From Halomonas sp. H10-9-1 (GTDB lineage Bacteria; Pseudomonadota; Gammaproteobacteria; Pseudomonadales; Halomonadaceae), in contig NZ_JAMSHO010000001.1 of the NCBI RefSeq assembly GCF_040147005.1, positions 186,001 to 250,000 on the forward strand: a stretch of 64,000 bases of DNA. Reading direction: 5' to 3'. The position numbers were made by a program, and so were the translations under genes. The notes beneath the pieces are model-generated. The model saw only the letters and a list, made by a program, of their open reading frames with translations. It was not told the DNA's origin and made no database searches. Positions 1-9,842 of the stretch are shown here, piece after piece; position 1 is the first letter of the stretch; every line of letters begins with the position of its first letter.

Positions 1-1307
1 CCGTGCGCCTGGCCCTCGATGGGGCGAGCGAGACCATCCGCAGCGCGCATCCGCAGCTCGCCGGGGCGCTGGCGGCGGCGCTCGCCCCGCTGCCCGAGGA
101 GATGCGTGACCCGGGCGCCGAGGCGCTCGCCGACAACCGCGTCGCGGCGCGCTGGGTGGCCGATACCCGGGAGCTGCTAGCCCGCGGCGAGGCGGCCGCT
201 GCGGCCGGGGAGCAGGCGGCGTGGCGGGTGTTCGGCACCGCCCCGGGCGCCTACGGCGCCGGCGTCAATCGCCTGGCGTCGCGCTCCAGTGCCTGGGAGG
301 CGCGTGACCAGTTGGGCAGTGCATATCGCCGGCGCATGGGACATGTCTACGGCAAGGAGCAGGGCGGCGAGTCGGCTCACGCGGCCTTCGATGCCAACCT
401 CGCCCGGGTCGGGCGCACCTACCTGGGGCGCGCCAGCCACCTCTACGGGCTGCTCGACAACGACGACGGCTTCGACTTCCAGGGTGGGCTCTCCAATGCC
501 GTGGAGCAGTTGACCGGCACCCCGCCGGCCAACCGCGTGCTCACCCACGCCGACCCCGACAACCCGCGCGTCGAGAGCCTGGAGCGCGCGCTGCTCGGCG
601 AGCTGCGCGCGCGCAACCTCAACCCCCAGTGGCTGCGCCCGCTGATGGAGCACGGCTACGCCGGGGCCCGCACCATGGGCAGCGACTTCCTCGACAACCT
701 GTGGGGCTGGCAGGTGACGAGCCCGCAGGTGGTGCGCTCCTGGGTGTGGGACGAGGTCGATGCCGTCTACTTCCAGGACCGCCACGGCCTGGGGCTGGAC
801 GACTTCCTGGCCGCGGGGCACAACGTCCATGTCAAGACGCACATGCAGGCCACGGCGCTGCTCGCCGCCAAGCGCGGCTACTGGCAGGCCGATGCGGCGA
901 CCCTGGAACGGCTCACTGGCGAGTTCGCGGAGGCGGTGATCGAGCACGGCCTGCCGGGCAGCGGCCACGCCCACCCCGACCATCCGCTGCTGCCGTGGCT
1001 CGCCGAGCGCCTGGACGACGAGCGGCGCGAAGCCTTCACGGCGGTGATCGAGGCGGCGCGGCTCGCGAGACGCGAGCCCCAGGCCGCGCCGACCACCATC
1101 CGCGAGGTCACACCCCAGGCCGCACTGGCCGAGCAGCCGCCACCGGCGCCAGTGGCGCCAGTGGCGCCAGTGGTCGGTGCCGAGGCGGCGGAGGAGGAAC
1201 TGGCGGCCGCCGCCGAGGGGGGCACGCCGTTACTGCCCTGGCTGCTCGCTCTCGCGGCGCTGCTGCTGCTGATGGGCGGCTTCGCTTACGGGAGACGCGC
1301 ACGATGA
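1..1307 (+). CDS. cobN: Cobaltochelatase subunit CobN-like, C-terminal part (5' end outside the window)
   Basis: This is the C-terminal third of a CobN/magnesium-chelatase H-type subunit. In the aerobic pathway this family inserts cobalt into hydrogenobyrinic acid a,c-diamide at the cost of ATP. The reading frame is already open at base 1, so the GTG at base 3 is probably internal. Recognisable CobN blocks include FGTAPGAYGAGVN near residue 75, a run of conserved Trp/Asp residues around DNLWGWQVTSP, and HVKTHMQATALLAAKRGYW. After the family domain comes a Pro/Ala-rich linker (repeated APV units near residue 380) and a final hydrophobic helix of about 20 residues ending in basic GRRAR. The protein is therefore probably anchored in the membrane by its C-terminus. 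The next gene overlaps its stop by ATGA. The anchor plus the downstream ExbB-like gene suggest a membrane-associated chelatase or cobalt-supply complex. Whether it works on cobalt rather than another metal is inferred from the neighbouring cobalamin genes. Confidence 0.9.
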   Translation, partial: VRLALDGASETIRSAHPQLAGALAAALAPLPEEMRDPGAEALADNRVAARWVADTRELLARGEAAAAAGEQAAWRVFGTAPGAYGAGVNRLASRSSAWEARDQLGSAYRRRMGHVYGKEQGGESAHAAFDANLARVGRTYLGRASHLYGLLDNDDGFDFQGGLSNAVEQLTGTPPANRVLTHADPDNPRVESLERALLGELRARNLNPQWLRPLMEHGYAGARTMGSDFLDNLWGWQVTSPQVVRSWVWDEVDAVYFQDRHGLGLDDFLAAGHNVHVKTHMQATALLAAKRGYWQADAATLERLTGEFAEAVIEHGLPGSGHAHPDHPLLPWLAERLDDERREAFTAVIEAARLARREPQAAPTTIREVTPQAALAEQPPPAPVAPVAPVVGAEAAEEELAAAAEGGTPLLPWLLALAALLLLMGGFAYGRRAR

Positions 1308-1756
1308 ACTTGGACCTGACCCACGCCACGCTGGACGTCATGGGCACCCTGGTGGAGTGGCTGCTGACGCCGGTCATCCTGGTGCTGCTGGCCCTGGTGG
1401 CGCTGTCGCTGTGGGAGGCGGGGCTCGCCATCGGCGAGCGCAGCGGCGGCATCCGGCGCCTGGTGGCGGCACGCCGTGGCGATCGGCTCGCGGCGCGAGC
1501 CCGTCGCGCCATCGACCGCGCCGACCTGCTGGCGCGCATCGGCCCCATGCTGGGCCTGATGGGCACCCTGATCCCGCTGGGGCCGGGGCTCGCCGCCTTG
1601 GGCAATGGCCAGCTCGACGTGTTGGCCCAGGCCGTCACCGTGGCCTTCAATACCACGGTGATGGGGCTGTTGATCGGCATCCTCGGCTTCCTGCTGGGAC
1701 GGCTGCGGCGACGCTGGTACGACGCCGCCATGGCGCAACTGGAGGCAGCCCCATGA
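1304..1756 (+). CDS. MotA/TolQ/ExbB-family proton-channel protein
   Basis: A 150-residue inner-membrane protein of the MotA/TolQ/ExbB family. The first hydrophobic helix lies at about residues 14-36. A basic cytoplasmic stretch follows (residues 40-75). Two more membrane segments carry the family signature: IGPMLGLMGTLIPLGPGLAA around residue 85 and VAFNTTVMGLLIGILGFLLG around residue 115, where the conserved Thr of the proton path sits. In ExbB/TolQ these helices form a pentameric channel with an ExbD/TolR partner and use the proton gradient to do work elsewhere. The ATG overlaps the cobN stop and its own stop overlaps the next gene, so all three are translationally coupled. No TonB-type gene is visible. 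The role in cobalamin synthesis is not established. I infer energy coupling to CobN or to cobalt/corrinoid uptake. Confidence 0.85.
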   Translation: MNLDLTHATLDVMGTLVEWLLTPVILVLLALVALSLWEAGLAIGERSGGIRRLVAARRGDRLAARARRAIDRADLLARIGPMLGLMGTLIPLGPGLAALGNGQLDVLAQAVTVAFNTTVMGLLIGILGFLLGRLRRRWYDAAMAQLEAAP

Positions 1757-2049
1757 GCATTCCCGAGTATCGACGCAGCCGCTTCGACAATGCCGACGAG
1801 GAGCCCATGGGGCCGCTCGCCAACCTGGCCGACATCATGCTGGTGTTCGCCGTGGGGCTGATGGTGGCGTTGGCCGCCTCGCGTGACACGGGGTCGCGCG
1901 GCGGCGTGGAGCTCGAGGCCGGACGCGAGCTGCCCGAGCTGCCGGCGGGAATGGGGACATCCGGCAGCGGTTATGAAAGCGTGGGGCGCGTCTACCGCGA
2001 CCCGCAGAGCGGCAAGCTGATCCTGGTCGACGAGCCGGGGCGCAGCTGA
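1753..2049 (+). CDS. DUF2149 protein, ExbD/TolR-like partner
   Basis: A 98-residue protein of the DUF2149 family, which often lies beside cobN and ExbB-like genes. It has a short cytoplasmic N-terminus, one membrane helix at about residues 23-43 and a periplasmic tail. The start of the helix reads LANLADIMLVFAVGLMVAL. This closely resembles the single membrane segment of ExbD/TolR/MotB, including the acidic residue (Asp28 here) that in those proteins carries the proton. The tail is short, with a Gly/Ser-rich patch and a small SVGRVYRDPQSGKLILV segment, and has no peptidoglycan-binding domain. Start and stop both overlap the neighbouring genes. I infer that it pairs with the preceding ExbB-like protein as a two-part proton channel. 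The family assignment is firm and the function is not. Confidence 0.8.
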   Translation: MSIPEYRRSRFDNADEEPMGPLANLADIMLVFAVGLMVALAASRDTGSRGGVELEAGRELPELPAGMGTSGSGYESVGRVYRDPQSGKLILVDEPGRS

Positions 2050-2960
2050 TGGGGGAGAGCGGGATGACCTTCAGGGGGATGCGAGGTGCACTGGTGGTGG
2101 GGGCCGGGCTGCTGCTCGCCGGCGCCGAGCCGGCCCACGCGGAGGTGTGTGCCGTCGACGACCTCGACCGCGAGGTGTGCCTGGCGTCGCCGGCCGAGCG
2201 GATCGCCGTGCTCTCGCCGGGGGCGACCGAACTCGTCTATGCCGCCGGTGCCGGCGAGGCAGTCGTGGCGGTGGTCGACTACAGTGACTACCCCCCCGAG
2301 GCGCGCGAGGTGCCGTCGCTGGGTAGCCATACGCGCATCGACATGGAGCGCCTCGTCGCCCTGCGCCCGGAGCTGGTGATCGGCTGGGTGACCGGCAACC
2401 CCCCCGAGCAACTGGAAACGATCGAGACGCTCGGGGTGCCGGTGTTCTACCTCGAGCCGCATACCTTCGACGGCGTGGCCAGTGCCATCGAACGCTTGGG
2501 CACGCTGGCCGGCACCGCCGAGGTGGCGAGTCGCGAGGCCAGGCGCTTTCGTGACGGCATGGCCGAGATCCGCGAGCGCCATGCCGACAGGGCGCCGGTG
2601 CGCGTCTTCTACCAGGTGTGGGACGAACCGCTGATGACCATCAATGATGCGCACCTGATCGGCAAGGTGTTGACCGTCTGCGGTGGGATCAACGTCTTCG
2701 GCGACCTCGAGCGCCGGGTGCCGCGCATCGGCGATGCCTCGGTGCTCGATGCCGACCCCGAGGCGATCCTCGCCGGTGGCATGGGTGAGGCAAACCGCGG
2801 TTGGCTCACTCACTGGGAGCAGTACCCCAGCCTGACCGCCGTGGCGCGCGACAACCTGTTCTTCGTGCCGCGGTCACTGATCCAGCGCCCCACGCCGCGC
2901 CTGCTCGAGGGCAGCCGGCTGTTCTGCGAGAGACTGGAGGACGCCCGTGCACGCCGCTAG
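2049..2960 (+). CDS. btuF: Periplasmic corrinoid/cobalt ABC-transporter substrate-binding protein (BtuF-like)
   Basis: A class III periplasmic binding protein of about 300 residues, of the type that binds cobalamin or iron-siderophores and hands them to a BtuC/FecCD permease. The first ATG overlaps the DUF2149 stop, but the ATG at 2064 has a better ribosome site (GGGGGAGAG just upstream) and gives a cleaner signal peptide: basic start, hydrophobic core GALVVGAGLLLAGAE and a PAHA-E cleavage site. The family fold shows as RIAVLSPGATELVYAAGAG, SDYPPEA, LVALRPELVIGW and the helical linker before VRVFYQVWDEPLMTIN. Two Cys residues near the mature N-terminus could form a disulfide. It is followed by a permease and an ATPase, so the importer is complete. 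Cobalamin or corrinoid is preferred as substrate because of the surrounding cob genes. Confidence 0.88.
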   Translation: MGESGMTFRGMRGALVVGAGLLLAGAEPAHAEVCAVDDLDREVCLASPAERIAVLSPGATELVYAAGAGEAVVAVVDYSDYPPEAREVPSLGSHTRIDMERLVALRPELVIGWVTGNPPEQLETIETLGVPVFYLEPHTFDGVASAIERLGTLAGTAEVASREARRFRDGMAEIRERHADRAPVRVFYQVWDEPLMTINDAHLIGKVLTVCGGINVFGDLERRVPRIGDASVLDADPEAILAGGMGEANRGWLTHWEQYPSLTAVARDNLFFVPRSLIQRPTPRLLEGSRLFCERLEDARARR

Positions 2961-3951
2961 ACACTCCTTGGCCGACGCCGGGAGGCGTGGGCGGGTTTTC
3001 CCGCTGGGCCTGCTGGCGCTGGCGGCGTTGGCCGCCCTGGCGCTGTCGCTGGCGGTGGGCAGCGTTACCGTCACTCCCGCCGAGCTCTGGGAGGTGGTGC
3101 TGGGCGGGGGCGATGCCCTGCCGCGCACCCTGGTGCTCGAGCTGCGCGTGCCGCGCACGCTCTCGGCCTTCGCCACCGGTGGCCTGCTGGCCCTGGCCGG
3201 GGCGCTGATGCAGGTGCTGCTGCGCAACCCCCTGGCGGACCCCTACGTGCTGGGGCTCTCCGGCGGGGCCGCGGTGGGGGCGCTGGCGGCCATGCTGGCC
3301 GGGTTGGGCGGCATGGTGATCTCGGGTTCGGCCTTCGCCGGGGCGCTGATCTCGACGCTGCTGGTCTTCGGCCTGGCCCACAGCACTGGCAGTTGGACGC
3401 CGGCGCGCCTGCTGCTCACCGGCGTGGTGGTGGCGGCCGGCTGGGGCGCGGTGGTCACGCTGATGCTGGCGGTGAGCCCCGCCGAGCGCCTGCCCGGCAT
3501 GCTCTACTGGCTGATGGGCGATCTCTCCTACGCCCGCACGCCCGGCGTTCCGCTCGCCCTGCTGCTGGGGGTGTGCCTGCTTGCCATGCCGCTGGGGCGC
3601 AGCCTCAACGTGCTGGCCCGTGGGGCGCTGCAGGCCGCGGCCCTGGGGGTGGCGGTGCGTCCGCTGGAGTGGACGATCTACATTACGGCGAGCGGGCTCA
3701 CCGCCATGGCGGTGACCACCGCCGGCAGCATCGGCTTCGTCGGCCTGGTGGTGCCGCACATGCTGCGCCTGGTGCTGGGCAACGACCAGCGCCTGATCCT
3801 GCCCGCCTGTGCCCTGGCCGGTGGCACCCTGCTGGTACTCGCCGACACCCTGGCGCGCACCATCATCGCCCCGGAGCAGCTGCCGGTGGGGGTGATCACC
3901 GCACTGCTCGGCGTGCCGACCTTCCTCTATCTGCTCTACCGGAGCCGCTGA
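2947..3951 (+). CDS. btuC: Vitamin B12-type ABC transporter permease (FecCD/BtuC family)
   Basis: A 334-residue polytopic inner-membrane permease of the FecCD/BtuC family, with about ten hydrophobic segments. Family blocks are clear: LRVPRTLSAFATGGLLALAG near residue 60, LRNPLADPYVLGLSGGAAVGA near residue 90, and the cytoplasmic coupling region with GSIGFVGLVVPHMLRLVLGND near residue 260. The C-terminus ends in LGVPTFLYLLYRSR, typical of the family. Translation starts at a GTG inside the end of btuF (14-base overlap), showing operon structure. It forms the channel of the BtuCDF-type importer with the ATPase downstream. Specificity for cobalamin, cobinamide or another chelate cannot be read from the sequence. 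Confidence 0.92.
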   Translation: MHAARHSLADAGRRGRVFPLGLLALAALAALALSLAVGSVTVTPAELWEVVLGGGDALPRTLVLELRVPRTLSAFATGGLLALAGALMQVLLRNPLADPYVLGLSGGAAVGALAAMLAGLGGMVISGSAFAGALISTLLVFGLAHSTGSWTPARLLLTGVVVAAGWGAVVTLMLAVSPAERLPGMLYWLMGDLSYARTPGVPLALLLGVCLLAMPLGRSLNVLARGALQAAALGVAVRPLEWTIYITASGLTAMAVTTAGSIGFVGLVVPHMLRLVLGNDQRLILPACALAGGTLLVLADTLARTIIAPEQLPVGVITALLGVPTFLYLLYRSR

Positions 3952-4062
3952 TGAACCGACTGTCGCTCCCGAACCCGAACCCGAGCCCGAAACAGTTGCC
4001 CGTCGGCGCTCCGCGCCTCTTGCCATGCTGCCAGTGCCGTGGGAGCCGCCGATGAGCCGACT
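3941..4062 (+). repeat. 101-bp duplication/insertion at the btuC-btuD junction with a 21-bp imperfect direct repeat
   Basis: Bases 3941-3961 and 4042-4062 are near-identical (19 of 21). Each holds a Gly-Ser-Arg type end followed by an ATGA and a codon run reading Met-x-Arg-Leu. The first copy contains the btuC stop and a decoy ATG at 3951 that opens only a 34-codon frame. The second copy contains the real btuD start at 4052. Between them lie a CCCGAA-type triplication (3969-3990) and a GGCGC/GCGCC palindrome. It looks like a small insertion flanked by a duplicated target, or a local duplication that moved the original overlapping btuC/btuD junction apart. Confidence 0.6.
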
Positions 4063-4819
4063 CGAGGCGCGTGAGCTGGTGATCGAGGTGCCGGGTCGCC
4101 GCGACGGTCGGGCGCTGAACCTGGAGCTGGAGCCCGGGCAGGTGTGGGGCGTGCTGGGTCCCAACGGGGCCGGCAAGACCACCCTGCTGCATACCCTGAC
4201 CGGGCTGCGCGTGCCGCGTCGCGGTGAGGTGCGCCTCGATGGGCGGCCGCTGGGCACGCTGCGTCGTCGCGAGGTGGCGAGACGCCTGGGTCTAGTGTTC
4301 CAGGAGCGCCATGATGGCTTCCCCGCCACGGTGCGCGAGACGGCGCTGATCGGCCGCCACCCCTGGCTCTCGCCATGGCAGATGGAGGGCGGCGAGGACC
4401 TGCGGCTGGCCGAGGCGGCGCTGGAGCGCCTGGATGTCGCCCACCTCGCCGAGCGGCTGGTGAACACGCTCTCCGGCGGCGAGCGCCAGCGCCTGGCCAT
4501 CGCCACGCTGCTCACCCAGGCGCCGGCGATCTGGCTCGCCGACGAGCCCACCAACCATCTCGACCTGCACCACCAGACCGCGGTGATGGCGCTGCTCGCC
4601 GAGCAGGCCCGGGCCGGCAGTGCCGTGATGCTGTGCCTGCACGACCTCAACCTGGCCGCGCGCTGGTGCGACCAGGTGCTACTGCTCTATCCCGACGGCG
4701 AGGCGTGCTGGGGGCCGCGCGACACCATGCTGGTGCCGGATGCCCTGGAGCGCCTCTACGGCCAGCGCCTGGCCACCGCCGAGGTCGACGGTGCCCCCGT
4801 CTTCGTTCCCGTGAGGTGA
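4052..4819 (+). CDS. btuD: Vitamin B12-type ABC transporter ATPase
   Basis: A 255-residue ABC ATPase powering the BtuF/BtuC importer. Walker A is GPNGAGKTT near residue 37, the Q-loop lies in LGLVFQERHDG, the signature is LSGGERQRLAIA near residue 142, Walker B is IWLADEPTNHLDL near residue 165, and the switch His is in MLCLHDLNLAARWC. I start the gene at 4052 rather than at the upstream ATG (4025) because GGGAG lies seven bases before 4052 and because MSRLEARELVIEV matches the family's N-terminus. The extra nine residues from 4025 come from the inserted segment described at 3941-4062. The arrangement with btuF and btuC supports a complete importer of corrinoids or related chelates. Confidence 0.92.
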   Translation: MSRLEARELVIEVPGRRDGRALNLELEPGQVWGVLGPNGAGKTTLLHTLTGLRVPRRGEVRLDGRPLGTLRRREVARRLGLVFQERHDGFPATVRETALIGRHPWLSPWQMEGGEDLRLAEAALERLDVAHLAERLVNTLSGGERQRLAIATLLTQAPAIWLADEPTNHLDLHHQTAVMALLAEQARAGSAVMLCLHDLNLAARWCDQVLLLYPDGEACWGPRDTMLVPDALERLYGQRLATAEVDGAPVFVPVR

Positions 4820-4820
4820 C

Positions 4821-5042
4821 ATGCACGCTACCCCGATTCGCGGCGAGACCCCCGCCGCCAGACTGGCTGCCAACGCGTCGCTGCTGGACTCGCTTCGTGT
4901 CCACCCCGCCGCCGGCCAGCCGGTGCTGGCAGAGCCGGCTGGCCGCGACGGTGCGTGCGTGGCCTGCCACTTTCCCGGCCACTTCCCCGCGGCCCCCGCC
5001 CTGGTGGCCGCGCTCTTCCACGGTCGGACGCCGTGGCCCTGA
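4821..5042 (+). CDS. Hypothetical 73-residue protein
   Basis: A short frame beginning one base after the btuD stop, with GAGG a few bases upstream. It encodes an Ala/Pro/His-rich product with one Cys-x-x-Cys pair (GACVACHFPGHFP near residue 45) and no membrane helix. I recognise no family. CxxCH can be a heme c site, but there is no signal peptide, so that reading is doubtful. The position between btuD and cobO and the matching codon usage make expression possible. It could equally be the relic of a larger gene. The 21-base gap to cobO contains that gene's ribosome site. Confidence 0.3.
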   Translation: MHATPIRGETPAARLAANASLLDSLRVHPAAGQPVLAEPAGRDGACVACHFPGHFPAAPALVAALFHGRTPWP

Positions 5043-5063
5043 TAGCCTTCCTGGAGAAGCGAC

Positions 5064-5675
5064 ATGCGTGACAACGCCAAGACCCCCGAACGCCATGCCC
5101 AGCGCATGGCTGCCAAGCAGAAGATCATGCAGGAGCGGATCGCCCGCGCCGATCGCGAGCAGGGCGTGCTGCTGGTACTCACCGGCCCCGGCAAGGGCAA
5201 GAGCAGTTCCGGCTTCGGCATGCTGGCGCGCGCCCTTGGCCACGGCATGAAAGTGGGCGTCGTGCAGTTCATCAAGGGCAAGTTCGCCACCGGCGAGGAG
5301 GCCTTCTTCCGCCAGCAGCCGAACGTCGATTACCACGTGATGGGCGAGGGTTATACCTGGGACACCCAGGATCGCGACAAGGACGTTGCCAGCGCCGAAG
5401 CCGCCTGGGCCGTAGCGCGCCGCATGCTGGCCGACGAGAGCCTTGATCTGGTACTGCTCGATGAGCTCAATATCGCCCTTCGCTACGACTACCTGGACCT
5501 GGACAGCGTGCTCGACGACCTGCAGGCGCGTCCGGCGATGCAGCACGTGGTGGTGACCGGGCGCTATGCGCCGCGCGAGCTGATCGAGCTGGCCGATACC
5601 GTCACCGAGATGAAGGTGGTCAAGCACGCCTTCAAGGAGCAGGGGATCAAGGCGCAGAAGGGCGTGGAGCTCTAG
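5064..5675 (+). CDS. cobO: Cob(I)yrinic acid a,c-diamide adenosyltransferase
   Basis: CobO/BtuR-family adenosyltransferase, 203 residues, the usual length. It transfers the 5'-deoxyadenosyl group of ATP to the reduced cobalt of cobyrinic acid a,c-diamide, forming the carbon-cobalt bond. The modified P-loop TGPGKGKSSSGFG near residue 40 is diagnostic, followed by GVVQFIKGKF and the acidic active-site strand LVLLDELNIALRY near residue 130. The C-terminus VVKHAFKEQGIKAQKGVE is the standard CobO ending. The N-terminal helix is basic. It lies 3 bases before cobQ, the enzyme that amidates its product, so order in the operon follows order in the pathway. Confidence 0.96.
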   Translation: MRDNAKTPERHAQRMAAKQKIMQERIARADREQGVLLVLTGPGKGKSSSGFGMLARALGHGMKVGVVQFIKGKFATGEEAFFRQQPNVDYHVMGEGYTWDTQDRDKDVASAEAAWAVARRMLADESLDLVLLDELNIALRYDYLDLDSVLDDLQARPAMQHVVVTGRYAPRELIELADTVTEMKVVKHAFKEQGIKAQKGVEL

Positions 5676-5678
5676 GCC

Positions 5679-8384
<2,706 letters not shown>

Positions 8385-9708
8385 CAGCCTGTTGAAATTC
8401 GCCTACGGCCTGTCTGACTTTGCCGTGTAAGGTTTACGATATCGGCTCCAATCTGCCGGGAACCCCGATTTCCATGCGTGGCGCCGATATCACTCAGGAA
8501 TCCTTGTTCACTGTCGCCAAGCTCGATGACTTCGTGCCAGCGACTCACCCCCTGCGCGCCATCCGCAAGCTGGCAGACACCGCTCAGCAGCGGATGAGCG
8601 CCCTGTTTGACACCTTGTATGCCGACACCGGTCGCGCCTCGATCGCCCCCGAGAAGCTGATGCGGGCGCAGTTGCTGCAGTTGTTCTACTCGCTGCGCAG
8701 CGAGCGGATGCTCATGGAGCAACTGGGCTACAACCTGCTGTTCCGCTGGTTCGTCGGCTTGGCCATCGATGATCCGGTGTGGGATCACTCGGTCTTCTCG
8801 AAGAACCGTGACCGTCTCAATGCCCAGGCCGTGGCCACCGAATTTCTGAGCGAGGTGGTGCGCCTGGCAGAGAAGCAGGGGCTGATCTCGGATGAGTACT
8901 TCTCGGTCGACGGCACATTGCTGCAAGCCTGGGCCTCTCAGAAGAGTTTCCGGCCCAAGGACGACTCTCCAGACGATCAAGGCCCCGGACCACGCAATGC
9001 CCCGCCGGACTTCAAGGGGCACAAGCGCAGCAACGACACCCACGCCTCGACCAGCGATCCGGATGCCCGGCTGTACCGAAAGAGCCACAACACCGGCGCG
9101 CAGCTGAGTTACATGGGGCATGTGCTGATGGAACACCGCAGTGGCCTGGTGCGCAGTGCTCATGTGACTCTGGCCGGTGGCCGTGGCGAACGCGAAGCCG
9201 CGCTGGCGATGCTGAGCAAGCTGGGTGGTCGCCGTCGCCGCACCTTGGCTGCGGACAAGGCCTACGACACGGCAGACTTCGTGGCCGCCTGTCGTGCCCT
9301 CGGCGTGACACCGCATGTGGCGCAGAACACCAATGGTCGGCGCAGCGCCATCGATGGCCGTACCACGCGCCACGCCGGCTATGGTCTGAGCCTGAAGATT
9401 CGCGCCTGGATCGAAACCCACTTCGGCTGGCTCAAGGCGGCGGCAGGCCTGCGCCAGGTGAAGCAACGCGGACTTGAGCGTGTCGACGCGCTGTTCCAGC
9501 TGGCCATGGCGGCAAGCAACCTGGTGCGCCTGCCGAAGCTGCTGGCTACAGGCTCAATGGCATGAGCGCGTTGACGGGGAAGGTGCGCCTGGAGCACGCC
9601 AAATCGGGCTATTTCCATCGATTGGCGCCCTAAACGGGAAGTAAACGAGCGCGACCGCTGCTGCCAGAAGCAGTGGACGTAATCATCGCGGCGAATTTCA
9701 ACAGGCTG
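8385..9708 (+). mobile_element. Complete IS5-type insertion sequence with 18-bp perfect inverted repeats
   Basis: A 1324-bp element bounded by perfect 18-bp terminal inverted repeats, CAGCCTGTTGAAATTCGC at 8385-8402 and its complement at 9691-9708. It carries one transposase gene. The four bases outside the left end (CTAG) and right end (TTAA) do not match, so there is no visible target-site duplication. Together with the one-sided truncation of the IS3 remnant, this means that DNA next to the element has been deleted or recombined. Confidence 0.88.
8474..9565 (+). CDS. IS5-type (DUF772/DDE) transposase
   Basis: A transposase of about 363 residues. The N-terminal DUF772 domain begins MRGADITQESLFTVAKLDDFVPATHPL, with the conserved LLQLFYSLRSERMLMEQL block. 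The C-terminal DDE domain has SVDGTLLQAWASQKSF (first Asp), ADKAYDTADFVAACR (second Asp) and an IETHFGWLK-type Glu region. I start at 8474 because this Met begins the conserved family N-terminus; an upstream in-frame start at 8420 would add unconserved residues. All catalytic blocks look intact, so the element may be active. The exact subgroup (IS5 proper versus IS1182-like) is uncertain. Confidence 0.88.
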   Translation: MRGADITQESLFTVAKLDDFVPATHPLRAIRKLADTAQQRMSALFDTLYADTGRASIAPEKLMRAQLLQLFYSLRSERMLMEQLGYNLLFRWFVGLAIDDPVWDHSVFSKNRDRLNAQAVATEFLSEVVRLAEKQGLISDEYFSVDGTLLQAWASQKSFRPKDDSPDDQGPGPRNAPPDFKGHKRSNDTHASTSDPDARLYRKSHNTGAQLSYMGHVLMEHRSGLVRSAHVTLAGGRGEREAALAMLSKLGGRRRRTLAADKAYDTADFVAACRALGVTPHVAQNTNGRRSAIDGRTTRHAGYGLSLKIRAWIETHFGWLKAAAGLRQVKQRGLERVDALFQLAMAASNLVRLPKLLATGSMA

Positions 9709-9842
9709 TTAAGGCCCCTCTTAGCCGATTGCGACATCGGCATGCCAGTGGCGGTACCGGTAGCGCCCCCCGACGTTGTCAGCCTCGGAGGGTGGTGCCA
9801 ACATGCGATCAGCAGGCCGATGAAGAACTCAATGGGTGACCC

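Noticed and set aside
2806..4650. 614-codon minus-strand open frame over btuC/btuD
   Set aside because: It is antisense to well-recognised btuF, btuC and btuD, its composition is Arg/Ser/Gln-rich without family motifs, and it arises from GC-rich codon bias.
4821..5042. Heme c (CxxCH) protein between btuD and cobO
   Set aside because: CVACH is present but there is no signal peptide for export and heme attachment, so it is kept only as a hypothetical protein.
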